Source: Rhodobiaceae bacterium (GTDB lineage: Bacteria; Pseudomonadota; Alphaproteobacteria; RS24). Taken from it: 11,141 bases of DNA. The notes under the pieces are model-generated. The model saw only the letters and a list, made by a program, of their open reading frames with translations, had not been told where the DNA came from and searched no databases. How positions within the stretch are numbered: position 1 is the first letter of the stretch; every line of letters starts with the position of its first letter. The translations under genes were made by a program, and so were the position numbers. This document shows positions 6,656 to 11,141 of the stretch, piece after piece. The stretch lies in NCBI GenBank assembly GCA_002683515.1, contig NYTN01000028.1, positions 1 to 11,141 on the forward strand, written 5' to 3'.

Positions 6656-7897
6656 TCAACGTGTAACTCCCGAAACAACAGGTTTATGGGTTTTGAGCGC
6701 ATCCAGCCCGAACTGTTTCAGCTCTTCCAAAGCTACATCATACAGAACCACTTTTGGCGCTGGCGCCTGTGGTTTAATCAGCCGTAAACTCATGCCGCCT
6801 TGTGTATGCCCAAACGGTGAAATGTAATTACCCTCAACCCCGGGGTCTTCGTGGGCAACTATAACCCGTATGGTACCATCTGATAGTTTTTTGGATATTT
6901 TATTCTGGGTATAGCCGTTACCATCCTCATAATTGTCTAGATTTTCCTGCCACATATTGCACAATTGGAAAATCCAGTATTCGCAGGTGCCCGGAGTGAA
7001 TTCGATTACCAACGCTCGGTTATGCTGACATGACCAACGCCCGAAGCCATGATACCGGTCAGCGACCCCGCCATTTGCCAGATAAACCTCATCGTCAAAA
7101 ACTATCATGTTCTCGGATGCCGCCAAAGTTTCTCGCCACCAATGGCAGACCATATTGGCATAGGCTAGGACCGTCTGTCCGGCACGGGCAAGATTTAAGC
7201 TGATATCAGTTAGGCTAATTGGTCGTGGTTTGCTGCCGTCAAATCTTCGGATGTCGAACTGCGGTGGAATAATTCCTGCACGGTCATGATAAACATTTCG
7301 AACCAACAAGCCGGCGCAGTCGGCTTCAATCGGCAACCAGTTATGCCCTTCGCCTGGATTATTGCTGCTGACTATTATTTCAAATTTACCATCTTTATCA
7401 GTTCTCAGCATATTACTTTGTAAAAAACCGGTCGTACGTAAAGCGGCGGGGTTGAACTCGGCAAGACCATCCACACCGTTTTCAGCCCAATTGCTGTTTC
7501 CCGCATCAACCGGCATCGGGGCGCTCCATGATGCGATCACAAAATAAGGAATGGTACCAAGCGTGCCCTCAATAACATAATCATGAGTGCCGTTTATGAA
7601 TTCACATAGCAGGTGATCTTGATCAGGAGACTGGAAATTTATGCCCTGCCGCCATGGAGTGTCTCGCAGACGAGGGCGTTCTGACTCACTGTTTTCCATG
7701 AATCGCTCTGCGCCATTTCGCATCAGGCGGGTTAGAAACCGGAACCATTCGGCACGGTCAAGATCATTTATAGGACCCTCAATTGTGTCAATAAGTGTTC
7801 CCGCAATTTCCAGAACCCGACAATAATCAAGCCATGCATCCCCAGATGACGCTCTTTGTGCCCCGTCCTGATAAGACCTTTCTTGAGCATCGGTCAT
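6656..7897 (-). CDS. DUF1214-like protein with two copies of the domain
   Basis: 413 aa from the ATG at 7897, chosen because GAGGGAA lies 6 nt upstream; the longer in-frame start at 7960 has no such site. No signal peptide or membrane segment. The protein carries the same pattern twice. Copy 1: VIEGTLGTIPYF (108-119), DGKFEIIV (169-176), PGEGHNWLPI (181-190), then GLLVR. Copy 2: VIEFTPGTCEYW (297-308), DGTIRVIV (340-347), PGVEGNYISP (352-361), then GGMSLR. The DG...PG...NW(L/I)...R signature resembles DUF1214 (PF06742), which has no established reaction; homologues are often found in terpenoid, steroid or xenobiotic degraders. An N-terminal helical part (1-70) precedes the repeats. G+C is visibly higher than in the flanking genes, which suggests a separate history. 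Family assignment is from memory of the motif; the duplication is seen directly. Confidence 0.8.
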   Translation of the reverse strand: MTDAQERSYQDGAQRASSGDAWLDYCRVLEIAGTLIDTIEGPINDLDRAEWFRFLTRLMRNGAERFMENSESERPRLRDTPWRQGINFQSPDQDHLLCEFINGTHDYVIEGTLGTIPYFVIASWSAPMPVDAGNSNWAENGVDGLAEFNPAALRTTGFLQSNMLRTDKDGKFEIIVSSNNPGEGHNWLPIEADCAGLLVRNVYHDRAGIIPPQFDIRRFDGSKPRPISLTDISLNLARAGQTVLAYANMVCHWWRETLAASENMIVFDDEVYLANGGVADRYHGFGRWSCQHNRALVIEFTPGTCEYWIFQLCNMWQENLDNYEDGNGYTQNKISKKLSDGTIRVIVAHEDPGVEGNYISPFGHTQGGMSLRLIKPQAPAPKVVLYDVALEELKQFGLDALKTHKPVVSGVTR

Positions 7898-7903
7898 GTT
7901 GTT

Positions 7904-7910
7904 TTCCCTC
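7904..7910 (-). promoter_or_regulatory. Ribosome binding site fixing the DUF1214-like start
   Basis: GAGGGAA on the minus strand, 6 nt before the ATG at 7897. Neither the in-frame ATG at 7960 nor the one at 7939 has a comparable site, so the shorter protein is preferred. Confidence 0.6.
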
Positions 7911-8295
7911 AATAGAAAAAAGTTGGGATGCAGTCTCATAGACACCCAATCCAAGTCCATATGGTTATTAGACGTAAGTAGAATTATTTAACAACATCAA
8001 ATAATCCTAAATTTTATTTTTAATTTATAAAAATTCAATCAAAATGATATGTAATTTCAAATTGCTGATTTTAAATTATAAAATTTATTTGAAAAACTAG
8101 GATTTCAATTTTCGATCTATAAGTTATGACCTAAGTTTATCCGTTAAAACTATCGCCATAATCAACCTTGTCAGGTATTGTCATAATGAAAAGCTTGCCT
8201 GAAAGGAATGTTAAGGTGATGTTGGGTTTACATCTTTAGTTTATAATTCATCATAAAATCTATTTTTTCATTTATTACAATTCTGTTTGTTACAT
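7911..8295. other. Gene-free AT-rich spacer
   Basis: About 400 bp, roughly 70-75% A+T by eye, with no convincing gene. Its right part contains only a 17-codon ATG frame (8186-8239) without a ribosome binding site. No tRNA-like fold, tandem repeat or IS end was found. The left end must contain the promoter of the minus-strand DUF1214-like gene, but no clear -35/-10 pair was recognised. Confidence 0.5.
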
Positions 8296-8312
8296 TAGGT
8301 CAACACGACCTA
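8296..8312 (-). terminator. Hairpin directly after the DUF4149 stop codon
   Basis: TAGGTC (8296-8301) and GACCTA (8307-8312) are a perfect 6-bp inverted repeat with a 5-nt loop, abutting the stop codon at 8313-8315. In the direction of transcription the hairpin starts on the first base after the stop. It has no U-run, so it may be a weak terminator or an mRNA 3'-end stabiliser. Confidence 0.35.
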
Positions 8313-8705
8313 CTAGATTATCGGGTGATGCACCATAGCCAAGCAGGTCAAAGAAATAATCAACTGTAAGATAAAAATGGACACAGAAAAACCGTGAGCC
8401 AACTTAAAGCCGGCATTAGAACCATCTGGGTTTTCAATTAGCTCATCTCGTTTTTTGTTTATTAATGGTGAAAGATAAAAGGCGTTGAATATAAAACCTA
8501 AAGCTGAAAATAATGAAAGGTTTATTAAGTCAGATCTATCTGCCTGAAAAGCAGCTATAATTGCAAGAAATAATATCGCAAATCCAAAAAGAAACATTCT
8601 TGGGAATAACTTGCGGAGCAGCAACCCAGCATTTATTTCATCAAGAACGGTAAATACCGTCGGAGCAATGACTAAAATGAATAGCAACATGAAACCTAAA
8701 ACCAT
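8313..8705 (-). CDS. DUF4149-like small integral membrane protein
   Basis: 130 aa from the ATG at 8705, mostly hydrophobic, with about four membrane helices (near 2-22, 34-53, 60-80, 105-127). The first helix ends in VIAPTVFTVL and leads to the charged turn LLLRKLFPRMF. The loop SPLINKKRDEL (79-89) and the final helix starting KLAHGFSVSIF (101-111) fit the DUF4149/TMEM205-like family of unknown function. The ATG has no Shine-Dalgarno site. The frame stays open and hydrophobic upstream to a stop at 8778-8780, and a GGGAG lies 9 nt before an in-frame ATT at 8738. Starting there would add 11 residues (IFLGLFIILHS) and give a first helix of the length recalled for the family. The true start may therefore be ATT. 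The gene follows the VOC gene on the same strand, separated by a terminator-like hairpin. Confidence 0.8.
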   Translation of the reverse strand: MVLGFMLLFILVIAPTVFTVLDEINAGLLLRKLFPRMFLFGFAILFLAIIAAFQADRSDLINLSLFSALGFIFNAFYLSPLINKKRDELIENPDGSNAGFKLAHGFSVSIFILQLIISLTCLAMVHHPII

Positions 8706-8747
8706 TGAGTGTAAAATAATAAATAAACCTAAAAAAATGTTACTTAA

Positions 8748-8752
8748 CTCCC
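8748..8752 (-). promoter_or_regulatory. Ribosome binding site pointing to an ATT start
   Basis: GGGAG on the minus strand is followed after 9 nt by ATT (8738-8736), in frame with the DUF4149-like protein. The ATG at 8705 is 42 nt from this site, too far to use it. No ATG, GTG or TTG lies between in that frame. Confidence 0.4.
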
Positions 8753-8754
8753 AG

Positions 8755-8816
8755 AAAAAAAGCCTAGTATGATTAACCTAAACATAATTAATCAAGCCTA
8801 TGATTTAATCGACTAG
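8755..8816 (-). terminator. Terminator-like hairpin with T7 run between VOC and DUF4149 genes
   Basis: On the minus strand CTAGT (8816-8812) and TTTAATC-side bases 8810-8805 pair with GATTAA/CTAGT at 8776-8771 and 8768-8764, giving 5+6 bp with a small internal loop and a 28-nt apical loop. GGC and seven T follow (T-run 8761-8755). The stem is AT-rich. TTAATC at 8788-8793 can compete for the same GATTAA (8771-8776), so two folds are possible. It ends the VOC transcript or attenuates read-through into the DUF4149 gene, whose ribosome binding site starts 2 nt beyond the T-run. Confidence 0.4.
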
Positions 8817-8824
8817 CAAAATAC

Positions 8825-9196
8825 CTACATATCCATCTTATAAAAACAAATTTTATTATTATCTAAATCTCTAACATAAACTCCATAAAATCCGGAGGAT
8901 ACCTCTTCGTTAACATCACTTACGAAAGTAGCATTTATTTTTTCTGCATGTGTTTGCATAAAATCAACTTTATCTGCAGATGAAACATTAATTGCTATCA
9001 TAGTTCCGTTACCATTTGTGGCAACTTTCCCATCTGCTGGTGTGCATACACCGAACATCGGTCCATTTCCATCAGTATAAAGGTGAACTCTTTCCGTGTG
9101 AGGACCTCTTTTCAAATTAAGAGGCTCAAGAAGTAGATCATAAAATTCTAAAGATTTTTTTAGGTTATTAGTTCCAAACAAAACATACCCAATCAT
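8825..9196 (-). CDS. VOC-superfamily (glyoxalase/bleomycin-resistance fold) protein
   Basis: 123 aa from the ATG at 9196. This start gives MIGYVLFGTNNLKKSLEFYD, the usual opening of a VOC subfamily recalled as MIGYVTLGTNDL-type. The ATG at 9208 would add four residues and has no Shine-Dalgarno site, whereas a GAGAGTG lies just before 9196. Two beta-alpha-beta-beta-beta units are recognisable: residues 1-58, ending in MFGVCTPADGK, and 65-122, ending in YGVYVRDLDNNKICFYKM. VOC enzymes are usually metal-dependent (glyoxalase, extradiol dioxygenase, epimerase), but Tyr4 replaces the common first His ligand and the last strand has NKIC rather than the usual Glu, so classic metal catalysis may be lost. 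Cytoplasmic. It diverges from the peroxiredoxin operon across 136 bp. Its substrate cannot be inferred. Confidence 0.85.
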   Translation of the reverse strand: MIGYVLFGTNNLKKSLEFYDLLLEPLNLKRGPHTERVHLYTDGNGPMFGVCTPADGKVATNGNGTMIAINVSSADKVDFMQTHAEKINATFVSDVNEEVSSGFYGVYVRDLDNNKICFYKMDM

Positions 9197-9282
9197 TTTC
9201 ACTCTCATTTTTTAAATTTACTAACTTCTTGAATGTTAACCTACTCCAGAAAGAATTTTTAATAAAATCTCTAAATCTATTA

Positions 9283-9311
9283 TTGATAATGATTCTTAGT
9301 TGCATTATAAT
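9283..9311 (+). promoter_or_regulatory. Near-consensus sigma70 promoter with Fur-like box over the -35
   Basis: TTGATA (9283-9288), exactly 17 bp, TATAAT (9306-9311): 11 of 12 promoter bases match. Transcription would start near 9318, 15 nt before the ATG at 9333. TGATAATGATTCTTA at 9284-9298 matches 13 of 15 positions of the Fur 7-1-7 heptamer repeat TGATAATGATTATCA and covers the -35 and half the spacer, a classic repressor position. A metal- or peroxide-sensing Fur-family regulator (Fur, PerR, Irr or Mur type) controlling the operon is therefore plausible. The promoter is the strongest in the window; the operator call is inference. Confidence 0.5.
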
Positions 9312-9332
9312 TAATAGCAAGAAAGATGTTCT

Positions 9333-9833
9333 ATGAAAAAATTTAAAATTCAATCAGATAAATTACCTAAAATATTTGAGACACATTTTGAAAATAATTT
9401 GGATAGAATGAGCTTAATTGAAGCTTTAATTATCTTCACACTAAGACATTCATACGGCGTATTTAAAAATAATTTTGAACCAATTGATTTTGGTAAAAAA
9501 CAGAAGTCAAAAATATTACCAAAAATTGCTGAAAATACTGCAAAAATTGTAGAGTGTTTAGTTATAGGATCTGAAACTAATTTAACAATTCTTCATCCAA
9601 AATCTCATTGCCTAAGCTTAGACGAAATCAAAATACTTAACTTAGCTTTCTTAATACAAAACGAAAAATATCATACTGCGTTATTTGAAGCTGAAAATTG
9701 GATACGCCCAACTACAGCAAGAATAATGTGTGAGTCGCTTGGAAAAATAACAATCTATGCCCAAATGGAAGGAATGGTCATTCCTCATAGAGACTTTTAT
9801 GAATTAACCACACACAATCACTTACTGAATTAA
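9333..9833 (+). CDS. Conserved-looking hypothetical protein, first gene of peroxiredoxin operon
   Basis: 166 aa, not recognised as a named family. No signal peptide or membrane helix; it looks like an alpha-helical cytoplasmic protein. An N-terminal helical part (24-45, LDRMSLIEALIIFTLRHSYG) is followed by a second helical region with Cys74. The C-terminal part has SHCLSLDEIKILNLAFLIQN (90-109), and then AENWIRPTTARIMCESLGKI. This Cys-x-Ser-x-Asp-Glu plus leucine-rich layout loosely recalls uncharacterised alphaproteobacterial proteins of similar size, from memory only. Three cysteines (74, 92, 133) could be redox- or metal-active. Codon use is very AT-rich. A strong promoter with a Fur-like box lies upstream, and the stop is only 10 bp before the peroxiredoxin start, so the two are almost certainly co-transcribed and may share a role in oxidative or metal stress. 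Confidence 0.75.
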   Translation: MKKFKIQSDKLPKIFETHFENNLDRMSLIEALIIFTLRHSYGVFKNNFEPIDFGKKQKSKILPKIAENTAKIVECLVIGSETNLTILHPKSHCLSLDEIKILNLAFLIQNEKYHTALFEAENWIRPTTARIMCESLGKITIYAQMEGMVIPHRDFYELTTHNHLLN

Positions 9834-9843
9834 TGAGGACAAT

Positions 9844-10365
9844 ATGATTAATAAACTAATCCCCGATGTTATTTTTAAAACTAGAGTGAGGGATGAATTA
9901 TCTGAAGAAGTAAATCCATTCAAATGGGAATTAAAATCAACATCAGATTATTTTGAAGGAAAGAAAAATATTTTATTTTCCCTTCCTGGTGCTTTCACAC
10001 CTACTTGTTCAACATACCAGTTGCCTGACTTTGAAGCCCTCCATGAGGATTTTAGTAAGCATGGTATTGAAGATATATTTTGTATTTCCGTAAATGACGC
10101 TTTTGTAATGAATAAGTGGGGGGATTCTCAGAAAATCAATAAAGTTAAATTAATACCTGACGGATCAGGAGAATTTACTAGGCGCATGGGCATGCTGATA
10201 GCTAAAGATAACCTTGGTTTTGGTCTTAGGTCTTGGAGATATGCCGCTATTATAGATAACAAAAAAATTATTAATTGGTTTGAAGAACCAGGTATTTCAG
10301 ATAATTGTAAAGATGACCCTTATGGTGAAACATCCCCACAAAATATCTTATCTTCGATTAGCTAG
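9844..10365 (+). CDS. Prx5-type peroxiredoxin
   Basis: 173 aa, full length for the Prx5 group. Reduces H2O2, organic peroxides or peroxynitrite via a cysteine thiol in the cytoplasm. The active-site loop LPGAFTPTCS (47-56) contains the PxxxTxxC set with Pro48, Thr52 and peroxidatic Cys55; the catalytic Arg133 is in RSWRYAAI. ISVNDAFVMNKWG (81-93) is the characteristic Prx5 strand-helix. Cys155 in the FEEPGISDNC segment lies where human PRDX5 has its resolving Cys151 (EPDGTGLTC), so an atypical 2-Cys cycle is possible; Cys80 is a further candidate. The start ATG at 9844 follows GAGGA 5 nt upstream, in the 10-bp gap after the 166-aa gene. No fused glutaredoxin domain; the reductant is unknown. 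Control by the Fur-like box at 9284-9298 is inferred. Confidence 0.95.
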   Translation: MINKLIPDVIFKTRVRDELSEEVNPFKWELKSTSDYFEGKKNILFSLPGAFTPTCSTYQLPDFEALHEDFSKHGIEDIFCISVNDAFVMNKWGDSQKINKVKLIPDGSGEFTRRMGMLIAKDNLGFGLRSWRYAAIIDNKKIINWFEEPGISDNCKDDPYGETSPQNILSSIS

Positions 10366-10376
10366 TTACAACTGAT

Positions 10377-10404
10377 AAAATCATAATTGCTAAAAGCAGA
10401 TTTT
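10377..10404 (+). terminator. Weak bulged hairpin after the peroxiredoxin gene
   Basis: AAAATC (10377-10382) pairs with GATTTT (10399-10404) and TGCT (10388-10391) with AGCA (10395-10398) around a 3-base loop, with a 5-nt bulge on the left side. The stem ends in T4. Its position 11 bp after the stop is right, but the stem is weak. Confidence 0.2.
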
Positions 10405-10568
10405 CAACCTGATATATATAATTATGAGATATTTATTTCATTTTTTCCTAATCTGCATATCAATAAATCTTATTATCTTTCGTCACTTCCCAATATTATA
10501 TGAGATGGTACTTTCAGGAATTATTGATAGCACTAGTGAATTTCTAAGTATAAGTAGGTCAGCTATTT

Positions 10569-10853
10569 TTAATTACTTATTAGATATTGATTTTTTTCCG
10601 CTTGAATTATTTCGCTGAGACAAGCATCGTCATTCGTATAGATGAAAACATAAATAAAAGCTGTGTCTCCGTCGAAAACCAACCGACAAAACCCTACATC
10701 GACTCCTGGCTTATTATCTGGACATTTTGCCAAATCAATATGACTAATCTCATCTTCGAAAACATCATAGCTAATAGGGCAATATTGATTGGTATTTTCA
10801 GCCAACGCTGGCGTAGAGAATAGCAGTGAGATGATAAGGATAAGTGGTTTCAT
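10569..10853 (-). CDS. Small secreted/periplasmic four-cysteine protein of unknown function
   Basis: 94 aa from the ATG at 10853; an in-frame TTG at 10862 would add three residues and has no better start signal. A clear Sec signal peptide (MKPLILIISLLFSTPALA, cleavage after the ALA at 16-18) leaves a mature protein of about 76 residues for the periplasm. Four cysteines (25, 44, 56, 78) could form two disulfides; the core is GFCRLVFDGDTAFIYVF (54-70), with acidic patches before it. The pattern loosely resembles short uncharacterised alphaproteobacterial secreted proteins, from memory. No Shine-Dalgarno site is obvious. It stands alone: the peroxiredoxin gene converges on it from the left, and a gene remnant lies upstream on the same strand. 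Function unknown. Confidence 0.75.
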   Translation of the reverse strand: MKPLILIISLLFSTPALAENTNQYCPISYDVFEDEISHIDLAKCPDNKPGVDVGFCRLVFDGDTAFIYVFIYTNDDACLSEIIQAEKNQYLISN

Positions 10854-10950
10854 TCTAATCAAACTTTACTTTGTTTTAGTTAAACAAGAATAAGACGAAG
10901 CACAAGAAATTCCTTCGTTAAAACAAACTGACAACAATTACATATAAGCC

Positions 10951-11073
10951 TTAAATTTTAGAAAGAAAGTTCTTATTGACTACTTGCTCCGTTTTATCAA
11001 AACCCCTCCGATACTTATTGTCAAAGGAAACTGGTATACCGAGTTCATAGGCAATTGCTTTACTCTTCTTACC
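10951..11073 (-). pseudogene. Probable C-terminal remnant of a broken gene
   Basis: A 40-codon open stretch on the minus strand translates to protein-like sequence (AIAYELGIPVSFDN, then KYRRGFDKTEQVVNKNF) and ends at a proper TAA, but has no start codon and is preceded in frame by another TAA at 11074-11076. Just upstream, the same frame reads LKPSVRV before the stop and another stop before that. The composition (charged, helical, IPVSF turn) is unlike random AT-rich DNA, where such a run would be uncommon but not rare. It could be the degraded end of a transposase, integrase or other gene. No family recognised. Confidence 0.3.
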
Positions 11074-11118
11074 TTAAACTCGCACCGACGGCTTAAGTTA
11101 TTAATTTTATGAGTGTTT

Positions 11119-11141
11119 TGGTTGCGGGGGTAGGATTTGAA
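11119..11141 (-). tRNA. 3' end of initiator tRNA(fMet), cut by window edge
   Basis: The last 23 bases, read on the minus strand, are TTCAAATCCTACCCCCGCAACCA split as T-loop TTCAAAT, T-stem 3' strand CCTAC, acceptor 3' strand CCCCGCA, discriminator A and encoded CCA. The geometry (7+5+7+1+3) is exact. T-loop, acceptor strand, discriminator and CCA equal those of E. coli tRNA(fMet), which differs only in the T-stem. The A at position 72, which cannot pair with the usual C1, marks the initiator. Only about 30% of the gene is here; the rest lies to the right. Confidence 0.85.

Noticed and set aside
7898..7960. Longer N-terminus for the DUF1214-like protein from the ATG at 7960
   Set aside because: No Shine-Dalgarno sequence, while GAGGGAA stands 6 nt before the ATG at 7897.
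8186..8239. 17-codon ATG frame (MKSLPERNVKVMLGLHL) in the AT-rich spacer
   Set aside because: Too short, with no ribosome binding site and no match recognised; expected by chance.
10424..10618. 64-codon plus-strand hydrophobic frame starting MRYLFHFFLICIS
   Set aside because: No ribosome binding site, very AT-rich, and its last 50 bases overlap the 3' end of the better-supported secreted-protein gene on the other strand. A real small membrane peptide cannot be ruled out, but nothing supports it.
11119..11141. Attachment-site duplicate of the tRNA 3' end elsewhere in the window
   Set aside because: Looked for the CCCCCGCAACCA core on both strands in 1-11100 and found no second copy, so no integrated element can be bounded here.
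1..11141. CRISPR array, toxin-antitoxin pair or other defence system
   Set aside because: No regularly spaced repeats and no recognisable defence proteins were found.

Overview
The window looks like a stretch of chromosome from an AT-rich, probably marine, alphaproteobacterium. The evidence is the bacterial gene packing, the oxidative enzyme set (class I P450, GMC dehydrogenase, Rv0223c-like ALDH, DUF1214-like protein), the small DUF4149, VOC and Prx5 genes, and a bacterial initiator tRNA at the right edge. The lineage is inference from gene content; no marker gene settles it. By eye, G+C falls from about 45-48% in the left-hand ALDH gene to about 30% at the right, with a local rise to about 48-50% in the DUF1214-like gene.

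Left and centre (1-6647) hold enzymes suited to oxidising a hydrophobic compound. They are an aldehyde dehydrogenase (cut by the left edge), a carboxymuconolactone-decarboxylase-family protein 14 bp behind it, a membrane di-iron hydroxylase of the sterol desaturase/fatty acid hydroxylase superfamily, a GMC flavoprotein alcohol dehydrogenase on the opposite strand, a soluble cytochrome P450 and an SDR oxidoreductase. Hydroxylase/P450 -> alcohol dehydrogenase (GMC, SDR) -> ALDH is a plausible route from hydrocarbon, terpenoid or sterol-like substrate to acid. The substrate cannot be read from the sequence, and no ferredoxin or ferredoxin reductase for the P450 is present here. The GMC and P450 genes diverge from a 107-bp spacer with overlapping promoter-like elements and an AT-rich near-palindrome.

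Middle (6656-8824): a minus-strand DUF1214-like protein built from two copies of one domain, then a gene-free AT-rich spacer of about 400 bp, then a small four-helix membrane protein (DUF4149-like) on the minus strand. The region before the DUF4149 gene carries a terminator-like hairpin with a T7 run directly followed by a good ribosome binding site, whose best-spaced start would be a non-canonical ATT.

Right (8825-11141): a VOC/glyoxalase-fold protein (minus) diverges from a two-gene operon (plus) of an unrecognised 166-aa protein and a Prx5-type peroxiredoxin. The operon is preceded by a near-consensus sigma70 promoter whose -35 overlaps a Fur-like sequence. Further right are a small secreted four-cysteine protein (minus), what looks like the broken C-terminal end of a gene, and, at the very edge, the last 23 nt of an initiator tRNA(fMet) on the minus strand.

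No CRISPR array, complete insertion sequence or unmistakably new system is visible. The points most worth a second look are the Fur-like box over the peroxiredoxin-operon promoter, the ATT start/attenuator arrangement, the internally duplicated DUF1214-like protein, the shared GMC/P450 control region, and the gene remnant beside the initiator tRNA.
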